64,000 nt of DNA from DASXRA01 sp963737425 (GCA_963737425.1 CAVTSX010000004.1:186001-250000); one strand, 5' to 3'; counted from the stretch's first letter, positions 1 through 9,440 are shown. Notes: generated from the letters alone by a model not told the origin. Program-made: numbers and translations.

Positions 1-3000
1 GTCACTCCCGACTCCGTGCTCGGCTTGACGTTCACCCGTAAGGCAGCGGCCGAACTCGGGCGTCGCATCCGGTGGCGTCTGGCCGGGTGGCGCCATGTGG
101 TCGAGCGTGAGCGGCCGGCCGACCGTGAGCATCTCGCCGAGCTGCTCGCCGGTGAACCGACGGTGCTCACCTATTCGGCGTACGCCGCGCGCCTGGTCGC
201 CGAGCACGCGATGCGAGTGGGCGCCGAACCGAACTCGCGGCTGCTGTCGCAGGCGGTTTGCTGGCAGCTCGCCGACTCCGTCGTGCGGCGCTACCCCGGC
301 GCGCTGCCAACGGGCGTCGGCGCGCTCGGCTCGATCACGCAGTACGTCCTGGCCCTCACCAGCCAGCTCGTCGATCATCTGGTAGAGCCGGATGCCGTCG
401 AGCAGTACTGCCGGGCTCTCGCCGACGAGCTGAGCGCGATCTATGCCGGCGACCCGCCGCCGTCCAGCGACGCCGGGAGGTTGTGGTCGTCCCTGCAGCA
501 CCGACTGGCCCTGCTGCCCCTGGTGGGCGACTATGCCGCGGCCAAGCGCGCGCTGCAGGCCGTCGACTTCGGCGACCAGATGTCCCTTGCGGCGCAGTTG
601 GCGCAGGTGCCCGAGGTGGTCCAGGCCGAGCGCAGCCGTTACGGCGCCGTGCTGCTCGACGAGTACCAGGACACCGGCCACTCCCAGGTGTGCCTGCTCA
701 GCGGGCTGTTCGGCGATGGGCATCCCGTCACGGCGGTCGGCGACCCGTTCCAGTCGATCTACGGATGGCGGGGTGCCAGCGCCGGCAACATCCGCCGTTT
801 CGCGACGACGTTCCCGCTCGCGAACTCCGAGCCCGCAGCGCAATTCCCGTTGACGACGAGCTGGCGCAACGACGAGGTGGTGCTGCGCGCCGCCAACGCC
901 GTGGCTGCTCCGCTGCGGCACGGCGCCGCCACCATCGAGTTGCGTCCGCGCCCTGAGGCCGGTCCGGGGCAGATCCGGCTGGCAGTCGTCGAGACCGTCG
1001 AGGACGAAGCCCGCTGGCTCGCCGCGCGGATGCTCGCCGAATGGCAGGCCCGGCCCGTCGGCGCGCGAACGGCCGCCGTGCTCGCGCGGCGCCGCTCGCA
1101 GATCAACGAGATCCGCGAGGCGCTGCTGGACGTGGGGCTGCCGGTCGAGGTCATGGGTCTTGGCGGGTTGCTCACCACGCCCGAGGTGGTCGACGTCGTG
1201 GCGAGCCTGCGGGTCCTGGCCGATCACCGCTCCGGCCCGGCGCTGGCCCGGCTGCTGACCGGCGCGCGCTGGCGCATCGGGGCGAGCGACCTGAGCGCGC
1301 TCGGTGCCCGGGCGAGCGAACTGGCGCGCGAGCGGCGTCCGGCCGCGGCCGGTCAGCGCTCGGTGCTCGACGAGCCCGTCGACCAGGGCAGCCTCATCGA
1401 GGCGCTCGACGATCTCGGTCGCATCGGGCGGTACTCGGCCGAAGGTGCCCGCCGGATGACCGCACTCGCCCACGAGCTGCGTGGCCTGCGCCGGCGCCTG
1501 TCCGCGCCGCTGCCCGAACTCGTGGCCGACGTCGAGCGCATGAGTGGCGTCGACATCGAGGTCGCGGCCCGGGCCGACCGGGCTGCGGTGGGTCGCGTCC
1601 ACCTCGACCGCTTCCTGGACGAAGCCGCGCGCTTTGCCGCTGAGGCCGACGAGGCGACGCTCACGGCCTTCCTTGCCTTCCTCGATGCGGCCGAGGTCGA
1701 GGAGAACGGCCTGGACTCCGGCGAGGTGGCGGTGGAGAAGGAGCGGGTCCAGATCCTCACGGTGCACGCGGCGAAGGGCCTGGAGTGGGATGTCGTCGCG
1801 GTGCCCGGGCTCGTCGAGGGGGTGTTCCCGGCCGACCCGAAGGGCGTCGACTGGACCCGCGCCCGGCAGCTGTTGCCGGCGCAGCTTCGTGGCGACCGCA
1901 CCGACCTGCCGTCGCTGGACCTCAACGGCGCCGCCGACCGAAAACAGGTCAGCGCTGTCCTGAAAGATCACGCGCAGCAGGTCAAGCGCCGTCACGCCGA
2001 CGAGGAACGCCGCCTGGCCTACGTCGCGTTCACCAGGGCCAGATCGGTGCTGCTGGCCAGCGGGTATGCCTGGGACACCGCCAAGTCGGCCCGTTCCGCT
2101 TCGCCCTTTCTCGACGACCTGCGCGATTTCGCCGATGTGGGCGAGTGGTTCGTGCCGGCTCCCGACGCCGAGAACCCGCGCCTCGGCGTTGCCGAGTCGG
2201 CGACGTGGCCGCGTGATCCGCTCGGTCCGCGCCGGCCCGACGTCGAAGCCGGCGCCGCGCTGGTACGTGCCGCGATTCGCCGGCCGCCGGCCCGTCCGGT
2301 CGGCGAGATGCCGCTGCCTGGCCTGGTCGATGACTCGGCCGCCCGCACCGCGGCCTGGCGGCGCGACGTCGACCTCCTTCTCGCCGAACGAGCCCGTCTG
2401 GCCCGGGCCGACACCATCGACGTGGCGTTGCCGCGCCAGCTGTCGGTGTCGCAGTTGGTCGCTCTGCAGCGCGACCCAGACGAGCTCGCCCGGCGGCTGC
2501 GACGACCGTTGCCCAGCAAGCCGGCGCCGCTGGCCCGGCGCGGCACGTCATTTCACGCCTGGCTGGAACGGCGGTGGTCGGCGCAGACGCTGCTCGACGT
2601 CGACGATCTTCCCGGCGCCGCCGACGAAACCGCCGACGACTCCGACGTCGCCGCGCTGCGCGCCGCTTTCGAGGCGAGCGCGTGGGCCGATCGCACTCCG
2701 GTCGAGGTCGAGGTCCCGTTCGAGATGGCAGTCGGGCCCACGGTGGTACGCGGGCGGATGGATGCCGTCTTCGCCGAACTGGACGGGTTCACCGTCGTCG
2801 ACTGGAAGACCGGCGCGACACCGCGCGGCGCCGACGCCGAAGCGGCCGCGGTGCAACTGGCCGCCTATCGGCTCGCCTGGGCGGCGTTGTCGGGCGCGGA
2901 CCTTGCGAGCATCGGCGCCGCCTTCCACTACGTGCGCAGCGACGAGACCGTCTCGCCGGTCGACCTGCTCGACGCCGACGGGCTGCGCAAGCTGATCGCC

Positions 3001-3009
3001 GGCAGTTGA
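1..3009 (+). CDS. adnB: AdnB-like UvrD/RecB-type helicase-nuclease (5' truncated)
   Basis: This is a superfamily 1 DNA helicase fused to a RecB-type nuclease, most like the AdnB subunit of the actinobacterial AdnAB double-strand-break end-resection motor. The frame is open from base 1 and begins at motif Ia (LTFTRKAA), so the Walker A segment lies outside the window. Visible helicase motifs are LLDEYQD (II), QSIYGWRGA (III), LTVHAAKGLEWD (V) and AYVAFTRAR (VI). The last 170 residues carry the nuclease signature: FHAWLE, GRMDAVF, VDWKTG and QLAAYRLAW, including the metal-binding Asp and Asp-x-Lys. In mycobacteria adnA precedes adnB and the genes after adnB lead towards nudC, as here, which favours AdnB over AdnA. 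A generic UvrD-RecB fusion is the alternative. The next gene starts 47-53 bases downstream. Confidence 0.85.
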   Translation, partial: VTPDSVLGLTFTRKAAAELGRRIRWRLAGWRHVVERERPADREHLAELLAGEPTVLTYSAYAARLVAEHAMRVGAEPNSRLLSQAVCWQLADSVVRRYPGALPTGVGALGSITQYVLALTSQLVDHLVEPDAVEQYCRALADELSAIYAGDPPPSSDAGRLWSSLQHRLALLPLVGDYAAAKRALQAVDFGDQMSLAAQLAQVPEVVQAERSRYGAVLLDEYQDTGHSQVCLLSGLFGDGHPVTAVGDPFQSIYGWRGASAGNIRRFATTFPLANSEPAAQFPLTTSWRNDEVVLRAANAVAAPLRHGAATIELRPRPEAGPGQIRLAVVETVEDEARWLAARMLAEWQARPVGARTAAVLARRRSQINEIREALLDVGLPVEVMGLGGLLTTPEVVDVVASLRVLADHRSGPALARLLTGARWRIGASDLSALGARASELARERRPAAAGQRSVLDEPVDQGSLIEALDDLGRIGRYSAEGARRMTALAHELRGLRRRLSAPLPELVADVERMSGVDIEVAARADRAAVGRVHLDRFLDEAARFAAEADEATLTAFLAFLDAAEVEENGLDSGEVAVEKERVQILTVHAAKGLEWDVVAVPGLVEGVFPADPKGVDWTRARQLLPAQLRGDRTDLPSLDLNGAADRKQVSAVLKDHAQQVKRRHADEERRLAYVAFTRARSVLLASGYAWDTAKSARSASPFLDDLRDFADVGEWFVPAPDAENPRLGVAESATWPRDPLGPRRPDVEAGAALVRAAIRRPPARPVGEMPLPGLVDDSAARTAAWRRDVDLLLAERARLARADTIDVALPRQLSVSQLVALQRDPDELARRLRRPLPSKPAPLARRGTSFHAWLERRWSAQTLLDVDDLPGAADETADDSDVAALRAAFEASAWADRTPVEVEVPFEMAVGPTVVRGRMDAVFAELDGFTVVDWKTGATPRGADAEAAAVQLAAYRLAWAALSGADLASIGAAFHYVRSDETVSPVDLLDADGLRKLIAGS

Positions 3010-3062
3010 CCGCGTGCGGACCTCGTCGACCGGTCACAGAGCCGCTCGGTAGCGTCATGCCC

Positions 3063-4475
3063 ATGCCGACTGTCAGGGAGTTCATCGACGAGCACCGCGG
3101 CGAGTTGCTCGCCGATCTCGACCAGTGGCTGCGCATACCCGGGATCAGCGCGCAGCCCGAGCACCACATCGACGTCCAGCGCAGTGCCGACTGGTTCGCC
3201 GCCGCCGTGCGCCGCACCGGGTTCACCACCGTCGAGATCTGGCCGACGAAGGGCTTGCCCGCGGTCTATGCCGAGTGGCGCAGCGATGAGCCGAACGCGC
3301 CGACCGTGCTGGTGTACGGCCACCACGACGTCCAACCGGTCGATCCGATCGAGTCCTGGCGCACCGACCCGTTCGACCCGACGGTCGACGGCGATCTGCT
3401 GCGGGCCCGCGGCGCGTCCGACGACAAGGGGCAGATGCTCTTTCACCTGCTCGGCCTGCGCGCGCACCTGGCGGCGAGCGGTCGGACGAGCCCGGCGGTG
3501 AACCTCAAGTTCCTCATCGAGGGCGAGGAGGAGTCCGGCTCGCCGAACTTCGAGGACCTGCTGGCCGAGCGTCGCGACCGCCTCGACTGCGACGTCGTGG
3601 TCATCACCGACACCGGCATGCTCGCCCCGCACACGCCGAGCACCGTCACCGGAATGCGCGGGCTCATCGTCTGCACGATCGATTTCCACGGTCCGGACCT
3701 CGACCTGCATTCGGGATCCTTCGGCGGTGCCGTGCCGAATCCGGCCACAGCCGTGGCGCGTCTGGCCGCGGCGCTGCATGACGAGCAGGGCCGGGTGCAG
3801 ATTCCCGGCTTCTACGACGACGTCCTCGAACTCACCGCCGACGAGCGTGAGTTGTTCGCGAAGGTGCCCTTCGACGAGGCCGAGTTCCTTGGCGTGGCCA
3901 AGTCCCGGGCGGTATCCGGCGAAGCCGGCTACAGCACCTTGGAGCGCGTCGGCGCCCGCCCGACTGCCGAGGTCAACGGCATCTGGGGCGGTTACATGGG
4001 GGCCGGCAGCAAGACGATCGTGCCCACCGATGCCCACGTGAAGCTGTCCTTCCGGCTCGTCGCGAACCAGGATCCGGGCAAGATCCGCGTGGCGGTCGAC
4101 CAATTCGTCGCCGACCACACGCCGCTGGGCATCGAGCGGCAGGTCGAGTGGGAAGGCGACGGTGTGGCACCGTGCATCGTCCCGCTCGGCACGCCCGCCT
4201 ACCAGGCGTTGACCGACGCGATCAGCCAGGCGTTCGACGGCACCCAGGTACTGCCCACCCGCGAGGGCGGGAGCGGGCCGGAGGCCGCGCTGCAGCAGAT
4301 GCTCGCCGCGCCGCTGGTGTTTCTCGGCGTGGGCCTGCCCGACGATCAGATCCACGCACCGAACGAGAAGGTCAACCTGTCCATGTTGTACAAGGGGGCG
4401 GAGGCCACCGCGCTGCTCTGGCAGAACCTCGCCGGCCTCGGCCGCGAGGGGATCGCCGGGGAGACGATCGGATGA
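3063..4475 (+). CDS. M20 family dipeptidase
   Basis: This is a cytoplasmic zinc metallopeptidase of the M20/CNDP-like dipeptidase family, predicted to hydrolyse dipeptides. The frame continues far upstream, but the product begins sensibly at ATG 3063 (MPTVREFIDE); ATG 3057 two codons earlier is equally possible. Zinc-site motifs are YGHHDVQPVD near residue 85, ASDDKGQ near 120 and the EGEEESGSPN block near 155, followed by DLHSGSFGG and REGGSGPEA in the catalytic and dimerisation parts. The length of about 470 residues is normal for the family. The stop overlaps the start of the following lipoprotein gene (ATGA), so the two are probably translationally coupled. The substrate cannot be told from sequence. 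Confidence 0.9.
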   Translation: MPTVREFIDEHRGELLADLDQWLRIPGISAQPEHHIDVQRSADWFAAAVRRTGFTTVEIWPTKGLPAVYAEWRSDEPNAPTVLVYGHHDVQPVDPIESWRTDPFDPTVDGDLLRARGASDDKGQMLFHLLGLRAHLAASGRTSPAVNLKFLIEGEEESGSPNFEDLLAERRDRLDCDVVVITDTGMLAPHTPSTVTGMRGLIVCTIDFHGPDLDLHSGSFGGAVPNPATAVARLAAALHDEQGRVQIPGFYDDVLELTADERELFAKVPFDEAEFLGVAKSRAVSGEAGYSTLERVGARPTAEVNGIWGGYMGAGSKTIVPTDAHVKLSFRLVANQDPGKIRVAVDQFVADHTPLGIERQVEWEGDGVAPCIVPLGTPAYQALTDAISQAFDGTQVLPTREGGSGPEAALQQMLAAPLVFLGVGLPDDQIHAPNEKVNLSMLYKGAEATALLWQNLAGLGREGIAGETIG

Positions 4476-5149
4476 AGCTAGCTGGTGCCGCTGCGGTGAT
4501 CGCCGCGGCGCTGGTGCTTGCCGGATGCTCGCAAACGGTGTCCGGCACCGGGCTTCGCGGCAATGCGCCGAGCGGGGCGCCGAGCCAGGGGCCGGGCACA
4601 TCCGGGCCGCCGCCGCAAACCTCGAGCAGTTCGGCACCGGAGTCGTCCGCGCCGCCGGCGGCGCACCTTGCCTGCCCGCACGTCGTCGACTCTTCCGCCA
4701 ACCTCGCCTACGACTGCATCGTCGCCGGCATGACGAACTCCACGACCAGCACCTGGCCGGTCAAGTTCGAGAAGGAGGTCGACGTCCAATGGAGCATGGA
4801 TGAGGGGTCCGGCCGCGTCGACTCCAGCCAGAGTCCGGCGGCGGTCGCGGCCAGCCTGACCAGCAGCATGGCGGCGGCGGACTACGGGCCGCACGCGGGC
4901 GTCAAGAAGGAGCAGGACGCCGATACGACCGTCGACGGCAAGAAGGCCCATCTCGTCCAGACCCTGATGACCATCGATCCCACGTATCGCAAGCAGCGCC
5001 ACCTCAAGGTGACCCAGGAACGGCTCTGGATTGTGGCCGTACAGGTCAGCGCGGATCAGGTCTCGGCGTGGTACGTCTCCGTCCCCAGCGTGCAGAAGGC
5101 GCTCTGGCCCAGAGTGCCCAACTTGATCAAGTCGCTCAAGGTCGTCTGA
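4472..5149 (+). CDS. Secreted lipoprotein of unknown function
   Basis: The 225-residue product begins with a short signal peptide ending in the lipobox LVLAGC, with Cys19 as the lipidated residue, so it should be anchored on the outer face of the membrane. A Gly/Ser/Pro-rich linker (about residues 25-65) leads to a compact domain of about 160 residues with two cysteines (LACPH and AYDCI) likely to pair. The rest has the look of mycobacterial LpqN/LpqT-type solute-exposed lipoproteins, but no catalytic motif is visible. ATG 4472 overlaps the stop of the dipeptidase gene. The function is unknown; its place in the operon suggests co-expression with peptidases rather than a stated role. Confidence 0.85.
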   Translation: MKLAGAAAVIAAALVLAGCSQTVSGTGLRGNAPSGAPSQGPGTSGPPPQTSSSSAPESSAPPAAHLACPHVVDSSANLAYDCIVAGMTNSTTSTWPVKFEKEVDVQWSMDEGSGRVDSSQSPAAVAASLTSSMAAADYGPHAGVKKEQDADTTVDGKKAHLVQTLMTIDPTYRKQRHLKVTQERLWIVAVQVSADQVSAWYVSVPSVQKALWPRVPNLIKSLKVV

Positions 5150-5181
5150 ACCTGTTCGCGGCCGGGCCGTAGGGTGGTCGG

Positions 5182-6513
5182 GTGCCTCGCGTCGCCACTC
5201 TCGCATCTCATGCGAAGAAGCTGCCCAGCCCGACGTTCGATCTGACGCACGTGACCCTGCCCAACGGGCTGCGGGTCGTGCTCGCGCCGGACCGATCCGC
5301 GCCCGTCGTCGGTATCGCGGTGCTCTACGACGTGGGCTTTCGGTCCGAACCCGAGGGGCGCACCGGATTCGCCCACCTCTTCGAGCATCTGATGTTCCAG
5401 GGCTCGGCCAACCTTGAGAAACTGGAGCATTTCCGGTACGTGCAGTCCTCAGGTGGCACGTTCAACGGGAGTACCCATCCGGACTACACGAACTACTTCG
5501 AGGCGCTGCCGTCGAACGCCCTCGAACGCGGCCTGTTCCTCGAGGCCGACCGCATGCTGTCCCCGCGCATCAACGAGGAGAACCTCGCCAACCAGATCGC
5601 CGTGGTGAAGGAGGAGATCCGCGTCAACGTGCTCAACCGCCCCTACGGCGGCTTCCCGTGGCTCGAGCTTCCGCCCGTGCTGTTCGACACGTTCCCCAAC
5701 GCGCACAACGGTTACGGCGATTTCGTCGATCTGGAGAGCGCCACGGTGTCCGACGCGGCCGACTTCTTCGATCGCTACTACGCGCCGTCGAATGCGGTTC
5801 TCGCCGTCGCCGGCGATCTCGACGTCGAGCAGACGGTCGCGCTGATCGAGAAGCATTTCGGGCCGATCGCGAAACGCAATGCCGCGAAACGTCCAGACTT
5901 CGGTGAACCGTTGCCCACGTCGGAGCGGCGCGCGTCCGCGGTCGACGCCCATGCACCGATTCCGGCGGTGGCGATCGGCTACCGCGTGCCAGATCCGATT
6001 GCCGATCTCGATGCGCATCTGGCCAACGTGCTGCTCGCCGAACTGCTCTCCGACGGCGACGCGTCGCGGCTGCAGCGCCGCCTGGTGCAGCGCGATCACC
6101 TCGTCACCGATGTGTCGGCCTACCTGGGCGAATTCGGCGACCCTTTCGACGAGCGAGACCCGAGCGTGCTGACCATCACCGCCCACTACCCCGATGCCGG
6201 CTCGCTCGATCGAATCGTGGGCGCCGTAGACGACGAACTCGACCGCATCGCCCAGGACGGCCTCGAGCCCGGCGAGCTCGATCGCGTGCGCACCCGGCTC
6301 ACGAGCGTTCTGGTGCGCGAGATGGATGCGGTCATCTCCCGCACCTTGAACTTCGCCAAGTTCGAGTTGGTCTTCGGCCGGGCCGGCCTGATCGCGGAGT
6401 TGCCGGGGCGCTTCGCTGCCGTCACCGACGCCGAGATCCAGGTGGCCGCGGCGGCGCTGCGCCCTGATCGAAGGGCCGTCGTCGAACTGATCGCGGGGGG
6501 AGCGCACTCATGA
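5182..6513 (+). CDS. M16 family zinc peptidase, active subunit
   Basis: The 443-residue protein is an M16 (pitrilysin/processing-peptidase) metallopeptidase. It carries the inverted zinc motif HLFEH at residues 65-69, with a downstream glutamate in the VVKEEIR stretch near 140 as expected for the third ligand. It starts at GTG 5182. The gene directly after it is a second M16 homologue without the zinc motif; the pair overlap by ATGA. In bacterial two-gene M16 systems such pairs form a heterodimer with one catalytic and one substrate-binding subunit, and that is the inference here. No signal peptide is seen, so a cytoplasmic role in degrading short peptides is likely. Confidence 0.92.
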   Translation: MPRVATLASHAKKLPSPTFDLTHVTLPNGLRVVLAPDRSAPVVGIAVLYDVGFRSEPEGRTGFAHLFEHLMFQGSANLEKLEHFRYVQSSGGTFNGSTHPDYTNYFEALPSNALERGLFLEADRMLSPRINEENLANQIAVVKEEIRVNVLNRPYGGFPWLELPPVLFDTFPNAHNGYGDFVDLESATVSDAADFFDRYYAPSNAVLAVAGDLDVEQTVALIEKHFGPIAKRNAAKRPDFGEPLPTSERRASAVDAHAPIPAVAIGYRVPDPIADLDAHLANVLLAELLSDGDASRLQRRLVQRDHLVTDVSAYLGEFGDPFDERDPSVLTITAHYPDAGSLDRIVGAVDDELDRIAQDGLEPGELDRVRTRLTSVLVREMDAVISRTLNFAKFELVFGRAGLIAELPGRFAAVTDAEIQVAAAALRPDRRAVVELIAGGAHS

Positions 6514-7817
6514 CTGTCCCTGACCTCACCCCACCGCGCCGGCCGAAGAAGCTCACGACGCTCGAGCGCACGCTCGACTCCGGGCTGCACGTACTCGTCG
6601 TGCGCAAGCCGGGGGTGCCGCTGGCCGAAGTGCGCCTGCGGGTGCCCTTCCTCTCCGGACGCGCGACCCATCCGGCCCGGGCCGCGCTCATGTCGGACTC
6701 CGTGCTCACCGGCACGTCGCAGTACGACCGCGCGGGCCTGGCGGCTGCGATCCAGTCCCTCGGCGGTGACCTCGGCGTCAGTGTCGATGCAGATCGTCTG
6801 GTGTTCGCGGGCAATGTGCTCGCCACCAACCTGCGCGGTCTGCTCGGCGTCCTGGCCGACGTCCTCAACGACGCGACCTACCCGACCAGCGAGGTGGTCG
6901 CCGAGCGCGAACGGCTCGTCGAGCGGTTGACCATCGCCCGCTCGCGCGCCGGTGTCGTCGCGGGCGAGGCGCTGGCCAAACGGATGTGGGGCGAGCATCC
7001 GTACGCCCGCGACCTTCCCGAGCCCGACGATGTCGCGAAGACGACCGCGGCACAGCTTCGCCGGATGCACGCCGACATGCTCCGGCCGGACGGTGCCGTG
7101 CTGGTCGTCGTGGGCGACGTGTCGCCGGCGCGCACGCTCGACCAGGTGGCCACGGCGTTGGACGGGTGGACGGGCAGCCCGGCCGCGATCCGGATGCCTG
7201 CGCTGCCCGACATCGCGGTCGGCCCGTTGTTGGTGCTCGACCGTCCGGGTTCGGTGCAGTCCTCGCTGCGGCTCGGCACGTCGGCGCTGCGGCGCGACGA
7301 CGAGCGCTACCCGGCCCTGCAGCTCGCGAACCTGATCTTCGGTGGCTACTTCTCGTCGCGGTGGACCGAGAACATCCGCGAGGACAAGGGCTACACCTAC
7401 GGACCGCACAGCGGCATCGATCACCATTCGCTCGGGTCGTCGCTGCTGATGCAGGTAGACGTCGCGACCGAGGTGACCGCGCCCGCGCTGCTGGAGACGC
7501 TTTACGAGATGGGCCGGATCGCTCTGCTCCCGCCGACTCCGGACGAGGTTGAGTCGGTGCGCCAGTACGCAATCGGCACGCTGGCCCTGTCGACCGCGAC
7601 CCAGTCCGGCCTCGCGTCGACGATCACCGCGCTGGCCGGGGTTGGCCTCGGGCCGGACTGGCTGATCGAGCATCCCCGCCGGCTGGCCAAGGTCACGGTC
7701 GACGATGTCGCCGCGGCGGCAGCCGAGTTCTTCGCACCATCGCGGTTCGCGACCGTCGTCGTCGGCGACAAGGGCGCTGTCAACGGCCCGCTGTCCGCGC
7801 TCATCGCAGTGGAATGA
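6510..7817 (+). CDS. M16 family peptidase, non-catalytic partner subunit
   Basis: The 435-residue protein is an M16 homologue in which the HxxEH zinc motif is absent: the equivalent N-terminal helix reads ARAALMSDSVL. It keeps the C-terminal Arg/Tyr substrate-binding pair region (FSSRWTENIRE followed by GYTYG) typical of the second half of M16 enzymes. This is the classic division of labour in two-subunit M16 peptidases, so it probably pairs with the product of the upstream gene, with which it overlaps by 4 bases. It ends in an ATGATGA overlap with nudC. Independent peptidase activity is unlikely. Confidence 0.9.
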   Translation: MTVPDLTPPRRPKKLTTLERTLDSGLHVLVVRKPGVPLAEVRLRVPFLSGRATHPARAALMSDSVLTGTSQYDRAGLAAAIQSLGGDLGVSVDADRLVFAGNVLATNLRGLLGVLADVLNDATYPTSEVVAERERLVERLTIARSRAGVVAGEALAKRMWGEHPYARDLPEPDDVAKTTAAQLRRMHADMLRPDGAVLVVVGDVSPARTLDQVATALDGWTGSPAAIRMPALPDIAVGPLLVLDRPGSVQSSLRLGTSALRRDDERYPALQLANLIFGGYFSSRWTENIREDKGYTYGPHSGIDHHSLGSSLLMQVDVATEVTAPALLETLYEMGRIALLPPTPDEVESVRQYAIGTLALSTATQSGLASTITALAGVGLGPDWLIEHPRRLAKVTVDDVAAAAAEFFAPSRFATVVVGDKGAVNGPLSALIAVE

Positions 7818-8731
7818 TGAACGATCCGTTCGGGCCTCCGCGCCTTGCCCGCGCCGGCTATGACCGCGCGGCGCTGCACCGCTCCGAGCCGGAATGGCTA
7901 GCCGAGGCTTGGACGCATGCACGGGTTATCGCGGTCAGCCCGCAGGCGACGACCCCCGTTCTACGCGGCGACGGCATCGTCCGGCTCGACCTACGCGATC
8001 CGTCCACCGTCGACAGTGCGGGCGGGCGCCGCCTGCTCGGCCTCGTCGACGACATCCCGTATTTCGCGGTCACCGTCGATGACGCCGACGACAGCTGGGC
8101 CACCCTGCGCGAGGTCGGAGCCGCGGCGGACGACCTGCACGCTGCCCTGCTCACGAGCGCCGTGGCACTCGAGCAGTGGCATGCCCGCCATCAGCACTGT
8201 CCGCGTTGCGGCGCCGAAACGGTCGAGTCGATGGCGGGCTGGACGCGTACCTGCCGCCGCGACGGCAGCGAGCACTTCCCGCGCACCGACCCGGCGGTGA
8301 TCATGCTCGTGCACGACGGGGCCGATCTGTGTTTGCTCGGGCGGGGTCACGGCTGGGGCGAGCGCCGGTTCTCGACATTGGCCGGATTCGTCGAGCCGGG
8401 GGAGTCCCTGGAGGCGGCGGTGGCGCGGGAGGTGTTCGAGGAGGTCGGCGTTTCGGTAGCCGACGTGCGCTACGTGGCCAGTCAGCCGTGGCCGTTTCCC
8501 TCGTCGCTGATGCTTGGTTTCACCGCGCGGCTCGACGGCGACCCGGCGCTGCACCTCGATCCGAAAGAGATCGCCGAAGCGGGCTGGTTCACGCGAGCGG
8601 AAGTGCGTCAGGCCACGCAATGGGCCGATGGGCGCGAGCCACCGGCCGATGACGCCCGGTTGGCTGGGGTATCGCCACAGCTGTCGATCTCGCGCTACCT
8701 CATCGACGGCTGGCTCGATGGCCTCTGGTAA
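7814..8731 (+). CDS. nudC: NAD(+)/NADH pyrophosphatase NudC (Nudix hydrolase)
   Basis: This 305-residue Nudix hydrolase is expected to cleave NAD(H) to NMN(H) and AMP, and NudC enzymes can also remove NAD caps from RNA. The Nudix box is intact at about residues 190-212 (GFVEPGES, REVFEEVGV), followed by the family hallmark SQPWPFPSS. Upstream of it is the zinc-ribbon segment, with CPRC and a third cysteine in RTCRRDG; the usual fourth cysteine is not in place, so the ribbon may be altered or use another ligand. The start at ATG 7814 overlaps the M16 partner stop. In M. tuberculosis nudC sits in the same neighbourhood, between adnB and uvrD2. Confidence 0.93.
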   Translation: MMNDPFGPPRLARAGYDRAALHRSEPEWLAEAWTHARVIAVSPQATTPVLRGDGIVRLDLRDPSTVDSAGGRRLLGLVDDIPYFAVTVDDADDSWATLREVGAAADDLHAALLTSAVALEQWHARHQHCPRCGAETVESMAGWTRTCRRDGSEHFPRTDPAVIMLVHDGADLCLLGRGHGWGERRFSTLAGFVEPGESLEAAVAREVFEEVGVSVADVRYVASQPWPFPSSLMLGFTARLDGDPALHLDPKEIAEAGWFTRAEVRQATQWADGREPPADDARLAGVSPQLSISRYLIDGWLDGLW

Positions 8732-8734
8732 AGC

Positions 8735-8760
8735 CATACACATACTAATGTATGTGCATG
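8735..8760. promoter_or_regulatory. Palindromic operator over the vapB start
   Basis: The arms CACATAC (8739-8745) and GTATGTG (8750-8756) flank a TAAT spacer, and the symmetry extends to 11-base arms (8735-8745 / 8750-8760) with a single mismatch. The right arm covers the candidate start codons of the antitoxin. Ribbon-helix-helix antitoxins usually repress their own operon by binding such sites, so autoregulation is inferred. Confidence 0.7.
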
Positions 8761-9015
8761 GCTACGATGACGCACCGACTGCAGCTGTTGCTGGACGAGG
8801 AGCGCTACGAGCGCGTCGCGGAGGTGGCCAGAGAGCAGCGCACCTCGGTGGCTGAGGTGATTCGCGATGCGATCGATCGCGGCCTCGGCACGACGGTGGC
8901 CCGGCGGGCGGCATCAGCCAAGGCCATCCTGGCGGCGGAGCCGATGAAGCTGCCCGACGACCCGGCCGACCTGAAACGTGAGATCGACGAGATGCACGGC
9001 GGCCGCGTGCAGTGA
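8758..9015 (+). CDS. VapB-type ribbon-helix-helix antitoxin
   Basis: The 85-residue protein has an N-terminal ribbon-helix-helix DNA-binding fold (HRLQLLLDEERYERVAEVAR, then TSVAEVIRDAIDRGL) and a charged C-terminal tail (LKREIDEMHGGR) suited to wrapping a PIN toxin. ATG 8758 is preferred; ATG 8752 would add two residues. The stop overlaps the GTG of vapC, so antitoxin and toxin are translationally coupled in the usual order. It should neutralise the VapC product and repress the operon through the palindrome spanning the start. Confidence 0.88.
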   Translation: MATMTHRLQLLLDEERYERVAEVAREQRTSVAEVIRDAIDRGLGTTVARRAASAKAILAAEPMKLPDDPADLKREIDEMHGGRVQ

Positions 9016-9440
9016 TCGTGCTCGACACGACGGTTCTGTCGTACACGTTCGCCGGCAAGCACAACTTCCAGGCTCCGTGCCGGCGTCTGATCGAGGCCAT
9101 CGGTGCCGCCCGGGTCAGGGCTTCGACCACCGTCGAGGTCATCCAGGAATTTGCTTACGTTCGGGCGCAACGCCATCCGCGGGGCATCGCCGCCGACCTC
9201 GCGGGCAGGTACGCGAGCCTGCTGAGCCCGCTGCTGTCCGTCAGCGCCGACGATCTGCGCCACGGCCTCGAGCTCTGGCGGCGCCACGAACGGCTCGGCA
9301 GTTTTGACGCCGTGCTCGCGGCCACCTGCATCGGTGTGGGCGCGACGCTGGTGTCGGCGAACAAGGCATTCGCGCGAATCCGCGACCTCGACGCGGTGGT
9401 ACCCGATCAGAAGGGCGTCGAGCGGCTGATCGCCGGGTGA
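9012..9440 (+). CDS. VapC-type PIN-domain toxin ribonuclease
   Basis: The 142-residue PIN-domain protein starts at GTG 9012 within the vapB stop. Acidic residues expected at the metal site are seen at Asp5 (VLDTTVLS), Glu in TTVEVIQEF and Asp in GSFDAVLA. The fourth position, normally an Asp in a T/SAD motif, reads SANKAF, so that acid is Asn here. PIN toxins cleave tRNA or rRNA when freed from antitoxin; the target cannot be predicted. Its last 34 bases overlap convergently with the gene on the other strand. Confidence 0.88.
   Translation: MIVLDTTVLSYTFAGKHNFQAPCRRLIEAIGAARVRASTTVEVIQEFAYVRAQRHPRGIAADLAGRYASLLSPLLSVSADDLRHGLELWRRHERLGSFDAVLAATCIGVGATLVSANKAFARIRDLDAVVPDQKGVERLIAG

Noticed and set aside
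2928..4637. Long minus-strand open frame of 569 codons opposite the dipeptidase gene
   Set aside because: Arg/Gly/Val-rich shadow of a high-GC gene; no motif, and the plus-strand gene has clear M20 signatures.
5449..7922. Long minus-strand open frames opposite both M16 genes
   Set aside because: Mirror frames with third-position GC bias of the plus-strand genes; no ribosome-binding site or domain.
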